The notes beneath the pieces are model-generated. The model was not told the origin of the DNA, did no database searches, and saw nothing but the letters and a program-made list of their open reading frames with translations. 64,000 nucleotides of DNA from Paludibacter sp. GTDB lineage: Bacteria > Bacteroidota > Bacteroidia > Bacteroidales > Paludibacteraceae. This document shows positions 38,115 to 47,409 of the stretch, in pieces (the stretch's first letter is position 1; the number at the start of each line of letters is the position of its first letter). A program made the translations under genes and the position numbers. Location of the stretch: NCBI GenBank assembly GCA_028692715.1, contig JAQUWU010000013.1, positions 1 to 64,000 of the forward strand, given 5' to 3'.

Positions 38115-38296
38115 GGTTGTAATTTTATTATTAATAAGATTATATTTGATTTATGTAAATTATTGATTACTTTTACAAGTAGGATAATCATAATACGCTA
38201 TACAAAGTTATACTATATAACACTTTAGTCGTTGTATAGTAAAATCAAGTTTGTGTACAAAATAAACATAGTATTTTTTCATATCATTTTTTAATA
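38115..38296. promoter_or_regulatory. Divergent control region between fucU and AraC regulator
   Basis: The minus strand carries TAACTTTG (38210 to 38203), a good -7 box for fucU. Upstream of it lies the 14-base motif shared with 20842-20855. An 8-base inverted repeat, CTATACAA (38198-38205) and TTGTATAG (38232-38239), frames the region. Autoregulation by the AraC protein encoded next door is plausible. Confidence 0.5.
38233..38246 (+). repeat. 14-base shared motif, copy B
   Basis: TGTATAGTAAAATC is identical to 20842-20855. In both places it lies about 17-22 bases upstream of a minus-strand -7-like box that reads into a sugar operon, a spacing that fits an activator site. Confidence 0.5.
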
Positions 38297-39208
38297 ATGT
38301 CAGGACAATTAAGAAAACTATCAGACAATCAAAAATATGACCCTTGGGAAATTAAACAAAATATAGAAGAAGTTAGGGTTATAACACATTGTTGCAGGTA
38401 TTGGATGCTCTCAGAATGGGAATGTGAAAACATGTCGTTCCCCTTTTGGCGATTATATCATAGTAGTACAGGAGGATCATATGTAGAATTTGATGATATA
38501 GAATTTCATTTAAGCAACGAAACATTAATTCTAATACCACCTAACACATCGTTTAATACACACATCAAGAAAAATAGATATTCAAAGCAAGAGAGTATTG
38601 TGGGGCAGAAATTAAAAAATGAGGAGGATATTCTGTTTTTACAAAACAAAGGATTGTGTGACCAATTATTTATACATTTCAATTTAGGATATCCGTTTGA
38701 CTCTATTAAACCAGCCATTTACGAAATAAAAGTAAATGACTATTGTTTTGATCTGATTAGGGAAATAAAATCTAAAATGCTTATTACACCAAATGATATA
38801 AGTATTCAGTCAAATATAAAAATTAAATCACTTATTTTATTCGGGCTACAAAACATCCCCGACAATCTGTGGAAATTTCCAACCATCGACAAAAGAATCC
38901 TCAAGATAATTAAGTACATCGACAAAAATATATCCAAAGATTTATCTAATAATGATCTAAGCAACGTATCTAACCTTGCTACCAATTCTTTCGCCCGTTT
39001 ATTTCGAGAATCAATTCATTGCTCCGTTCAGAAATACATTCAACGTCGCAGAATTGAACATGCTATAATGTTGCTGCATCACACAAACATGCAAATAGAA
39101 GATATCGCCCTTGAGTGCGGATTTTATGACAGGCACCACTTCTCTAAAATTTTCAAAACTCAAACAGGAATTCCTCCGGCAAGATATAGGCAAAGAATTA
39201 GAATATAG
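38297..39208 (+). CDS. AraC-family transcriptional regulator
   Basis: A 303-residue regulator. The N-terminal cupin-like ligand-binding half (about 30-190) includes SNETLILIPPNTSFNTHI. The C-terminal double helix-turn-helix (about 205-303) includes VQKYIQRRRIEHAIMLLHHT, IEDIALECGFYDRHHFSKIF and TGIPPARYRQR. It probably senses a cytoplasmic sugar, perhaps the deoxyhexose brought in by FucP, and controls the divergent fucU operon. Its stop lies only 29 bases from the stop of the convergent DUF4450 copy 3. Confidence 0.9.
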   Translation: MSGQLRKLSDNQKYDPWEIKQNIEEVRVITHCCRYWMLSEWECENMSFPFWRLYHSSTGGSYVEFDDIEFHLSNETLILIPPNTSFNTHIKKNRYSKQESIVGQKLKNEEDILFLQNKGLCDQLFIHFNLGYPFDSIKPAIYEIKVNDYCFDLIREIKSKMLITPNDISIQSNIKIKSLILFGLQNIPDNLWKFPTIDKRILKIIKYIDKNISKDLSNNDLSNVSNLATNSFARLFRESIHCSVQKYIQRRRIEHAIMLLHHTNMQIEDIALECGFYDRHHFSKIFKTQTGIPPARYRQRIRI

Positions 39209-39237
39209 AATAATATAAAGTTTTATAGAATATTTCG

Positions 39238-42200
39238 TTATTTGGTCAATGTAATTGCCATCAAACCAATTATCAATTCGTTAGCTGTACTTTTCAATTG
39301 TAGCGAATGTAGTTCTTTGTTTTTATCAAGCGGAATATTTAGTATTACGCCTGCTCCACCATCAATAACTCTACCGTAGACTTCTGAAGGGTCAATCTTT
39401 AGATCTTTTTCCAAATTCCGGCTCACAATACCCGATTTGAATGCTACACGGTACGGACGAGGAGTATTTAATTGAAATGCCAGGCCATCGGCATAAAAAT
39501 CTTGCTCAATCGGACACCATGTATCAGGGTTAATTAATTGAAGTACTTCATTAGAACCATCCTTATATCTCACAGTTACCGTGCCGTTTTCAAAATTACA
39601 TTGCATCGGGTTGGTTGTTCCAGCCATAAGTAAAATAGCGTTTTGTGCTTTTCCAGTTAATGGTACTGAAATCGAATCGGGATAATTGTCCCACAAAGTA
39701 GTGAAAGCAATGTTGTTTCCCTCAGGAATACGGAAAGGTAATCCAAATGGTGTTGTAAATGTTTGATTTATGGTAGATTTTCGAATCCCAGCATCATCAA
39801 TGACATATGAAAGCAGTGGTTTACACCATTCACCGATTCCTTGCCATGGGGTTTGCAATGTGGTGTAAGGAGAGCGGGGAGACATATATTTATTTCTAAA
39901 AATATTTCTAACAGATGCATTTAAGACACTATCCATGTTCACCAACTCGAATTTAATATTCTCTTTTGTGAAATCCGGCAAAAGTGAATTCTTCGCAAAT
40001 TGATTGTCATTCTTTGTCTTTTTAATATTATCGGGTTGCCACCAGGTCATTTGCCCCTGTGACAGTTTTACAAAACCGTCTCTTTTAGCTGTTTCTTTTG
40101 CTTTAGAGGTTTGCAAAGCATTACCTTCCCATTCTATTTTTATGTCAAGTTGTTCATTGCTTCCACACAATATTTCGACCAGCGGAAACTCGATATTTTC
40201 AGTCAAAGCCCATGTAGCAGCTTTCCCATTTATTTTAAGCGATATTATTTTTTCGTTAGTTGCCGGTACTTTTAGTATAATTTCAGCCTTTTCAGCAAAT
40301 TTATTTTTTATCAAATAGCTATCTGTTAATCTTTTACGTTTGAAATTAAATTCTATATAAGGCGATGAAAATTCGGCAAAATCCCACTCTCGGGGCAAGC
40401 CTGGACGAATAATAACTTTTGAGTTGAGCAAATCTGGCGCAATACCGAAAAGCCCTTGTACCAAAGCGCGTGAATACATTCCAATGGGGTCTCCAAAGTC
40501 GCGGTATGTTTCGCCACGAGCTGCATCGTAAAAGCTTATTTGCCCAACATTTCCTGGCGAACGACCGAGATACATACCATCAAAAATAGCACTTTTGAAA
40601 ATGCGGTAAGCTTCGTCAGGACGCCCCGCCTGCCAAAATGCAAGCGAAGTATGAGCTACTTCGGCAAAAGCAACATTATTGAGCGACCAGTAATAAGGTT
40701 GCCAGTTGGTTGTAGAGAGCATATCATAGTCACCGTCAATGCCTTTTGCTAAAACAGGAATATGCGGAATTTCGCGGTCGACATAGCTGGTTGCAAGGTA
40801 TTGCTGGAAAATATCGCCAATTTCGGAGTCGATACTATGATAAACAGTCCAAAGTGCTGCCGAAGGGTGAATCTTTTTGTTACCCATAAAATCGACATAT
40901 TCGGCCCAACAGCCAGTTTCAGGGAGCCACAATTTTGCATTTAGTGCATTTAATATTTTTTTAGCTTCGTTTTGATAGGGTGTAGGGTCTTCGTTATTTA
41001 GTTCAGCAATGCGAGCAATAATTTTGTTTGCACGGTAGTTGTACGCCGACGAATGGGTTACTCCACCGCTATTGTATTGTAGCGCATCACTTGCCCAAAT
41101 GCAACAGTAAGCATCGTAAAGGCCATCGTTATCGGGGTCGAAGTTGTGTTTTTCCCACTCGATATGACGTTTCAATAAAGGGAACATTTTGCGTGCATAG
41201 TCTAAATCTCCAGTCCAGTTAAGATGCCACAATAGCTCGTCAACATATACCAGATTCATATCGTAGTGGTGCATCTGAGCATTATTATTGGGTGTTCGGC
41301 AAATATAACCGGTACTATACATCTGAGTTCCCCATTTTTTTTCGGCACGGGCAAGGTGCAAAGCAGTATCTTGCGAAGGGTGCTGAATGATTGGCTCTAC
41401 AGAAGTAACTTGCGAAGCAGCATAAGCATCGTAATGCTTACGTGCACGGTCAGTATATCCCATAAAGTCGCCGATGTAGGCAGCACGCCATCCGGCAAGT
41501 TGTACACGCCAGCCAATAGCCCCGTGCAACCACGAGTTATTGCCATCCCAAACCCCGTTGGCGGCAGTGCTTAATGCCCCGGCAACAGTATTGAAATATT
41601 TATCTGGTGTTTTAATTGAGATTTGTTCCGATATTTTTTTAGCAACATTATCTGCTTTTTGATAAATAGCGTCCCCTTGTGCATTGTCAATTTGCTGCAA
41701 ATCAGCTCCGTTTAATAGCAAATAAACGGTTTTGCCAGTGAAGTTAAGTTCTATATCTTTAAGCTTTTTACCAGCTTCCAAAACATCAGGAGCATTAACT
41801 CCCATTTCACCAAGGTGCTTTAATTTGGTTGCTTTAATTTTGGAAAGCACTGCCAACAACCTAAAGTTCTGTGAGTTTTTTTCCATTTCTACCTTCCAAA
41901 TAGCACCGTCTTTATCGGCTAATGCTAGTGCTGAAATTAGGATCTTTGCATTACCGAAACTTTTGTCTTTAACTTCATAGTTGCGTTTCCCTGCTGAATA
42001 CCATGATTTACAATAACCAACAGAATCGAGGGGTAACTTTTTATCACCCGTAACAGCCACAAATGCTATGTTTGTACTGTTATCGGCATTTTTGTAGTAA
42101 TATGCAAACACAGGACGGTCGCTTGTTTCGAGCCGGGAATCGTCATAAGTTCCGTATAATGAACGTGTAAAACGATTATTCCCATTTACACATACAAATG

Positions 42201-42381
42201 CATTACCCTCTGGTAAATACTGAAAATCCCGCACTGCTTTACGATTTGCAGGAACGTTGAAAGATTCGCGAGCAAGGGCATTTTTATTGGAGGAAGTAAC
42301 TATCTGAGCACTCAAACTAATAAACGACAATTGAAGAATTACAATTATCATTGATAATATGAAAAATTTACTTAAATGCAT
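39238..42381 (-). CDS. DUF4450-like secreted glycosidase candidate, copy 3 (shorter form)
   Basis: A 1047-residue paralogue of the two proteins at 13-21 kb. The start at 42381 is chosen because the signal peptide (MHLSKFFILSMIIVILQ..., cleaved near LSAQ) begins there. It keeps the DUF4450-like region (NRFTRSLYGTYDDSRLETSD, shortened by about 60-70 residues), the six-hairpin barrel (GWRAAYIGDFMGYTDR near 305, WASDALQYNSGGVTHSS near 434, ARGETYRDFGDPIGMYSR) and the C-terminal module (TPFGLPF, WDNYPDSI, IDGGAGVILNIPL). It lacks most of the beta-rich linker of about 150-170 residues found in copies 1 and 2. It ends the GH28/GH2/GH43 cluster, so it probably works on the same pectic material. Confidence 0.8.
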   Translation of the reverse strand: MHLSKFFILSMIIVILQLSFISLSAQIVTSSNKNALARESFNVPANRKAVRDFQYLPEGNAFVCVNGNNRFTRSLYGTYDDSRLETSDRPVFAYYYKNADNSTNIAFVAVTGDKKLPLDSVGYCKSWYSAGKRNYEVKDKSFGNAKILISALALADKDGAIWKVEMEKNSQNFRLLAVLSKIKATKLKHLGEMGVNAPDVLEAGKKLKDIELNFTGKTVYLLLNGADLQQIDNAQGDAIYQKADNVAKKISEQISIKTPDKYFNTVAGALSTAANGVWDGNNSWLHGAIGWRVQLAGWRAAYIGDFMGYTDRARKHYDAYAASQVTSVEPIIQHPSQDTALHLARAEKKWGTQMYSTGYICRTPNNNAQMHHYDMNLVYVDELLWHLNWTGDLDYARKMFPLLKRHIEWEKHNFDPDNDGLYDAYCCIWASDALQYNSGGVTHSSAYNYRANKIIARIAELNNEDPTPYQNEAKKILNALNAKLWLPETGCWAEYVDFMGNKKIHPSAALWTVYHSIDSEIGDIFQQYLATSYVDREIPHIPVLAKGIDGDYDMLSTTNWQPYYWSLNNVAFAEVAHTSLAFWQAGRPDEAYRIFKSAIFDGMYLGRSPGNVGQISFYDAARGETYRDFGDPIGMYSRALVQGLFGIAPDLLNSKVIIRPGLPREWDFAEFSSPYIEFNFKRKRLTDSYLIKNKFAEKAEIILKVPATNEKIISLKINGKAATWALTENIEFPLVEILCGSNEQLDIKIEWEGNALQTSKAKETAKRDGFVKLSQGQMTWWQPDNIKKTKNDNQFAKNSLLPDFTKENIKFELVNMDSVLNASVRNIFRNKYMSPRSPYTTLQTPWQGIGEWCKPLLSYVIDDAGIRKSTINQTFTTPFGLPFRIPEGNNIAFTTLWDNYPDSISVPLTGKAQNAILLMAGTTNPMQCNFENGTVTVRYKDGSNEVLQLINPDTWCPIEQDFYADGLAFQLNTPRPYRVAFKSGIVSRNLEKDLKIDPSEVYGRVIDGGAGVILNIPLDKNKELHSLQLKSTANELIIGLMAITLTK

Positions 42382-42471
42382 TTTTAACTGATAATTTAAG
42401 AAAAGAGACAATTGAAGATGAATTTGGTTTTTTCATTGAAGAACCACGTTGTATCTTAAAGAGTTTTTGTA

Positions 42472-44067
42472 TTAATCCTTGTATTCAAACCATTCAAACA
42501 AGGCTTTTTGTTCGCTTGTTTTTCTGTTACTGGTTGCGTACACTCCCACTCCTGTGCCGTTAAATTTATTGAATTTATTATCAGAAATAACCTCCAGACT
42601 TTGAGTGCCACCAATGATTCTCATGTCATTCTCCGTTTCGCCATAACTAAAAATTGCATCTAAACCAGCTCCTATTACCTTTAAATAAACAATTGGTTTG
42701 TTGTAAGGCTGTTGTTCAATGATTTTCTTTTTTCCAAGGTGCGTTTTTACGAGCGTAATATCAGTTTTGCCTTTCAGTAAACTGTAGTAGCCGTCTGCTG
42801 TTCGATAAAGTATTAAACCTGCTTGTTCATTTTCTTTTTTTGTTCGAAACTCCAGTTTGGTACTTGCTTTGAAATGATGATGTTTTACTTTTTGTATAAG
42901 CATAGACGCATTTGTGAGACTATCAATTACTTCCGGCTGCAATGATAAAAACAACTTCCCTTTTTCAATTTGATAAAATTCCCTATGCGGTGTTCTTACT
43001 GTGTACCACCCGAGGTTTAATTTGTCGGCATCAAAATTGTCACGAACAGGAGTTTCTTTAACCGGCGTCCATGGTAAATTTGGTCGCTTTTGTTCCGACA
43101 ATATCACTCCATAGCCTACATTGAAAATTGGCGTTCGGTTTTCGAAATCGATTTTACACAAGAATGTTTCGCGTGCAAGGGGACTTTTCCCGTTTATCAA
43201 TCGTTTAGCCAATACTACTGCCCACCATTCACCATTCTGTGTTTGCACTATATCTGCATGCCCAGGTGATTGAATTGGATAATTTGATCCTAAATGTCGA
43301 TGAGTAAGTACCGGGTTAATTTTATCCGAAACGTAGGATCCGTTTACAGAATCGCTATGATGCGCAGTTACTGCATGAAGATATCCGGAACCACCTTCAG
43401 CCATTAACAATAAATATTTTTTATTGATTTTGTAAATGTGCGGACCTTCTGCAAATGTTGCATTATTAGCATGTCCATAGGTTAGAACTTTCCGCTCCCC
43501 AATAAATGTACCAGTGCTCAAATCCAGTTCCTGCATCCAAACAGCACATTGCGATGGCCATGATTTTTCAAAATCCCACCAATTGCCTGTATAGTAGCAT
43601 TTTCCATTATCGTCCCAAAATAGAGATGGATCGATTCCAACTGCATCTTTTAACCAAACGGGATCAGACCAGGGACCTTGTGGGTTAGTTGCAGTAATAA
43701 AAAAATTACCACCACATTTGTTCGCTGTATTGATGATATAAAACAGACCTTTGTGATATCGGATGGTAGGTGCCCAAAGTCCATCATTGTCATTAATACC
43801 TATCATATTTATTATGCCGGGACGATCAATTCCATGCCCAATTAATTCCCAGTTAACCAAATCTTTACTGTGAAAAACAGGTAAACCAGGATACCAAGTA
43901 AACGAAGAAATAACCATGTAATAATCGTCGCCCACCCTACAAATGGAGGGATCAGGGTTAAAACCTGACAGAATGGGATTTTGAAAAGTAGTTGGAACCG
44001 GCTGAGCAAAAATAAGGACTTGAGAAATTAACATCAATCCTATGGTTACACTTTTGATTATTTTCAT
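42472..44067 (-). CDS. GH43 family glycosidase
   Basis: A 531-residue secreted enzyme. The start at 44067 directly precedes the signal peptide (about 1-21). The five-bladed propeller (about 25-330) shows NPDPSICRVGDDYYMV (catalytic base Asp), AVGIDPSLFWDDNGKCYY (pKa-modulating Asp region) and ATFAEGPHIYKI (acid Glu). A concanavalin-like GH43 C2 domain follows (about 340-531; LEFRTKKENEQAGLILYR). GH43 members of this layout act on arabinan, xylan or galactan side chains. Here trimming of arabinose or galactose from RG-I side chains fits the context. It lies 60 bases before the downstream third DUF4450 copy and about 110 bases after GH2. Confidence 0.88.
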   Translation of the reverse strand: MKIIKSVTIGLMLISQVLIFAQPVPTTFQNPILSGFNPDPSICRVGDDYYMVISSFTWYPGLPVFHSKDLVNWELIGHGIDRPGIINMIGINDNDGLWAPTIRYHKGLFYIINTANKCGGNFFITATNPQGPWSDPVWLKDAVGIDPSLFWDDNGKCYYTGNWWDFEKSWPSQCAVWMQELDLSTGTFIGERKVLTYGHANNATFAEGPHIYKINKKYLLLMAEGGSGYLHAVTAHHSDSVNGSYVSDKINPVLTHRHLGSNYPIQSPGHADIVQTQNGEWWAVVLAKRLINGKSPLARETFLCKIDFENRTPIFNVGYGVILSEQKRPNLPWTPVKETPVRDNFDADKLNLGWYTVRTPHREFYQIEKGKLFLSLQPEVIDSLTNASMLIQKVKHHHFKASTKLEFRTKKENEQAGLILYRTADGYYSLLKGKTDITLVKTHLGKKKIIEQQPYNKPIVYLKVIGAGLDAIFSYGETENDMRIIGGTQSLEVISDNKFNKFNGTGVGVYATSNRKTSEQKALFEWFEYKD

Positions 44068-44174
44068 TTTAAAGCTTCCTTTTCTATCCATTCTTACTAA
44101 TTATTTTTTAGCTACTTATTTTAATTTTCTATTTTTTTTCAATTTTTCAAGTAATTTGGGTTTTGCCAAATTCA

Positions 44175-47100
44175 TTATTCATAAATTTCCGCTTCGATAA
44201 TCTGAAACTGTGCTTTGGTGTTGGTTTTATTATTTTCAATTTCTTTATTTCCAGTTATTTCTACAATTGATCCAAATGCATCATCCTCTTTATTCTGCCC
44301 GATTAACTGCAATCTAACATATCTACCTTTGGTTGGCTTAAATGGTAACACAATATAACCAAGACTCTTGGGAGTTTCACCCTCGAAAACAACTATATTA
44401 TCCACGCAAATTTTAATAGGGTAACTTTTGTTACGCCAACCCGATAATTTTAATTCAACTTCCCTTACAATAGCATCCTTTTCTAGTTCATAGCTTATCC
44501 ATGCATCTGTTATTTCACCAGTATTCGACCACTTTGAGAGTTCATTATCATCGTAACTCTGATAAGCTGTTTTTTCGTTACTTCCTGCTGCAACATTTAC
44601 AATCTTAACAGGTTTACGATTTACTTGAAAGGATGGTGTTTCTGGTGTTGCTCCTCGTTCAAGATAAGAAGGTTGATTATCACCTGAAATATAAGAAGAA
44701 AGTCCGGATTTTTGTGAAACCTGTTTTGATTTGAATTCAAGTACAGCCTTTTCAAGTCCATCAGATTGAGCAGTCAGACGAACTAAACCTGCTTTTGGTG
44801 TTGATCTGATTAAAATGCGATTTACACCACATTCTACTGGTAAAACTTTTTCTAAAATATAATTACCTTCCTTGCCTTGTGCTATTCCACCTCTCCATTC
44901 AGCCTCACCGCTTAAATTAAAAGTTATCATTTCATTGGCAAGAGGACATCTCTTTCCTTGTTCATCGGTTACTTCAACCTCTACTAAAACTAAATCAGCA
45001 CCATCTGCTTTAAATCCATCAGGAGCTTGTATAAGTTTTAAATTAATTTTTTTTGCTGTGCCGACTGTTTCTTTACATGTACGACTCAAAATATTACCTT
45101 CAGTATCATAACTTACTGCTTCAACGATACCTACTTCAAATTTAATATTACTAAAAGTAAATAAAAACTGAGAACTTTGTTGTCCAAAACCACATGATTT
45201 ACCGTTAACAAATAATTCAACCCGATCGCCAGTAGAGGCAACCAGAACATCTTTCTTTTCTCTGATCACAGAATTTTCCTCATCCTCCGTCAATTCATAC
45301 GGGGTTTGCCAATGTCCGCATATATATGTACCATGCTTTTCAATATCCACCCAACCATTCCACATTATCTGATGTGCAAAAAAAGCATCTTTAGGTATAC
45401 GCATCGCATCCACTTCTCCACTTCTCCTGTAATTCTCAGCACCCCTGAAATGTGTATTTGAATCAGAGAAGATAATATTAGTGCCACCCGAATTTACTCT
45501 TTTTCCAGTTCCAGGACGAACACGATAGTAATCGTACCAACGATTGATGGTTTCGATAAAAAACGAATCCTGATTGCGGTTATAGCTTGTAGCATCAGAT
45601 TTCTGCACAATATCATTGGTTACTGTAGATTTGAAGTATTTATTACCAACTCCGTTTTTGTGATACGGAAATGAATAATCATCCCAATATTTACGTAATG
45701 CCTCATCTCTGCAATATTCCATAGCCCAAAAAGGCTTTTGGGCACTTTTATTTATATAAAGCATTTCACCTCCATATTCGGCAATATTACTGTCCAGCAT
45801 TTCCCGTGAGCCTATGGCTCTACCACCGTATGGGTCATACAAATCACGAATACTCTTCATCTCAGCCATATGTTCTTCGCTTATTCCGTCGTTTCCACTC
45901 TCATAGAAAATGATACTTGGATTATTTCGGTTATAAATAATGGCATCGCGCATTAATTCCATTCTGTGTTCCCAACGTCTACCTGTCACATCTTTTTCGG
46001 CATCACCAGCGGGCATTGCTTGCATTAGTCCAACACGGTCGCATGATTCAATGTCTTGCTTCCATGGGGTAACATGCATCCAGCGGACTAGATTACCATT
46101 GCTTTCGACCATTAACCTATTGCTGAAATCGCTTAACCAAGCAGGTACAGACATTCCAACTGCAGGCCACTCATTACTTGTTCGTTGAGCGTAGCCCTTC
46201 ATTTGAATAACTCTATCGTTTAAAAAAACCATTCCATCTCTGAAAGCAGTTTTTCTGAAACCAGTTCGGGTTTTAACAACGTCCAATGGAACTCCGTTTA
46301 CTTTTAAAACTGTACTAACATTGTAAAGATATCCATAACCCCAACTCCAGAAATTCAGATTTTCCACTAATGCACCGGCCTTTACTCTAGTTGTTTCACC
46401 TGCTTTAATAGAAAATTCAGATCCTGATATTTTTTTTATAATTTTACCATCTATATCTTCCAGTATTACTTCATAAGAAAAGTTTTTATCAGTTTCAAAT
46501 TCATTTCTTACCTCTGATTCAGCATAAATCATCGCACGCTTTTTAGACACATTGATTTCACGGGCATAAATATAAGTACCCGTAGTTTTCAGGTTGCTGT
46601 ACAATGGAAAGGTTTGATATAGTTTTGGTGTAATATGCAAGAACACATTTTTTGGAATACCTCCGTAATTAGCATTGAAATTTTTATCGTTCCACTGATA
46701 AGTTGAACCGCTGGATTTCTCCTTATATCTCCAGGAATTATCAATTCGAACTGCGATTAAATTGTCACTTTTGTAGTTAACAACATTGGTAATATCGAAA
46801 CCGAAAGCCATAACGCCATTTTCATGCATCCCAATATTTTTACCATTCACCCAAAATTCAGCTCCAAAGCGAACCCCTTCAAATTCGAGAAATACTTTTT
46901 TACCTAAAGATGATTTTGGTAATTTGAAATTTTTACGATACCACACTATTGTATCACTAAGTTCATCAATTGGAATCCGAAAAGATTCGTCTTCATTGAA
47001 TGCATTTGGTAAAGTTACTTTTTTTGACGTCTTTGATTCAGAAGCCTGTTTGATATTTACATCGCCAAAAACTATTTCCCAGTCAGAATTAAAATTGTAT

Positions 47101-47192
47101 TTAGAACGCTGGTTTTGTGAATCTAAAAAATTGGGAATAAACAAAATCAATAATAATAAAATAATAATATTTTTAGATAAGTGTTGTGTCAT
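44175..47192 (-). CDS. GH2 family glycosidase with atypical acid/base position
   Basis: A 1005-residue protein with a signal peptide (about 1-25, ending FLDSQNQ). Domains in order: sugar-binding jelly roll (about 30-190; WYRKNFKLP, EFWVNGKNIG), immunoglobulin-like domain, TIM barrel (about 300-600), two more beta domains (VDEQGKRCPL-type Big/DUF4982 region) and a C-terminal discoidin/NPCBM-like domain (WISYELEKDAIVREVELKLS). The likely nucleophile is Glu492 in FWAMEYC. At the usual N-E acid/base site the sequence reads YESGNDG, with Asp435 in place of Glu. This GH2 subgroup commonly serves pectin as beta-galactosidase or beta-uronidase. The substitution may mean altered chemistry or that a nearby Glu (432) serves. 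Confidence 0.85.
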   Translation of the reverse strand: MTQHLSKNIIILLLLILFIPNFLDSQNQRSKYNFNSDWEIVFGDVNIKQASESKTSKKVTLPNAFNEDESFRIPIDELSDTIVWYRKNFKLPKSSLGKKVFLEFEGVRFGAEFWVNGKNIGMHENGVMAFGFDITNVVNYKSDNLIAVRIDNSWRYKEKSSGSTYQWNDKNFNANYGGIPKNVFLHITPKLYQTFPLYSNLKTTGTYIYAREINVSKKRAMIYAESEVRNEFETDKNFSYEVILEDIDGKIIKKISGSEFSIKAGETTRVKAGALVENLNFWSWGYGYLYNVSTVLKVNGVPLDVVKTRTGFRKTAFRDGMVFLNDRVIQMKGYAQRTSNEWPAVGMSVPAWLSDFSNRLMVESNGNLVRWMHVTPWKQDIESCDRVGLMQAMPAGDAEKDVTGRRWEHRMELMRDAIIYNRNNPSIIFYESGNDGISEEHMAEMKSIRDLYDPYGGRAIGSREMLDSNIAEYGGEMLYINKSAQKPFWAMEYCRDEALRKYWDDYSFPYHKNGVGNKYFKSTVTNDIVQKSDATSYNRNQDSFFIETINRWYDYYRVRPGTGKRVNSGGTNIIFSDSNTHFRGAENYRRSGEVDAMRIPKDAFFAHQIMWNGWVDIEKHGTYICGHWQTPYELTEDEENSVIREKKDVLVASTGDRVELFVNGKSCGFGQQSSQFLFTFSNIKFEVGIVEAVSYDTEGNILSRTCKETVGTAKKINLKLIQAPDGFKADGADLVLVEVEVTDEQGKRCPLANEMITFNLSGEAEWRGGIAQGKEGNYILEKVLPVECGVNRILIRSTPKAGLVRLTAQSDGLEKAVLEFKSKQVSQKSGLSSYISGDNQPSYLERGATPETPSFQVNRKPVKIVNVAAGSNEKTAYQSYDDNELSKWSNTGEITDAWISYELEKDAIVREVELKLSGWRNKSYPIKICVDNIVVFEGETPKSLGYIVLPFKPTKGRYVRLQLIGQNKEDDAFGSIVEITGNKEIENNKTNTKAQFQIIEAEIYE

Positions 47193-47230
47193 ATTATAAA
47201 ATGGTCAGTTTAATTATTACATAATTTTTA

Positions 47231-47287
47231 AAATAACTCATACTAAATGCTGGAAAAAGCATGCATTTCCATTGTATTGAGTTATTT
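47231..47287. repeat. Nested inverted repeat upstream of GH2
   Basis: Outer arms AAATAACTCA (47231-47240) and TGAGTTATTT (47278-47287) are perfect. Inside, AAATGC and GCATTT can pair and frame a small ATGCT/AGCAT hairpin. A 57-base structured element of unknown role in the leader or promoter of GH2. Confidence 0.45.
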
Positions 47288-47353
47288 CAAAAAGGTTAGG
47301 AGTTTTTTTATGTGAAGTAAATAATTTAAATTAGAAGTTATGATATTGAATTA

Positions 47354-47401
47354 ATTAGCAGGACTAAATCCCAATAACAACCGGGATTTAGTCCTGCTAA
47401 T
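47354..47401 (-). terminator. Perfect 19-base stem-loop after GH28
   Basis: The arms at 47354-47372 and 47383-47401 are exact reverse complements around a 10-base loop (core ATTAGCAGGACTAAATCCC). It starts 9 bases after the GH28 stop. There is no strong T-run on either strand, so it may be a terminator or an mRNA-stabilising/processing structure that sets different levels for SusCD/GH28 and GH2. Confidence 0.6.
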
Positions 47402-47409
47402 CAACATAT

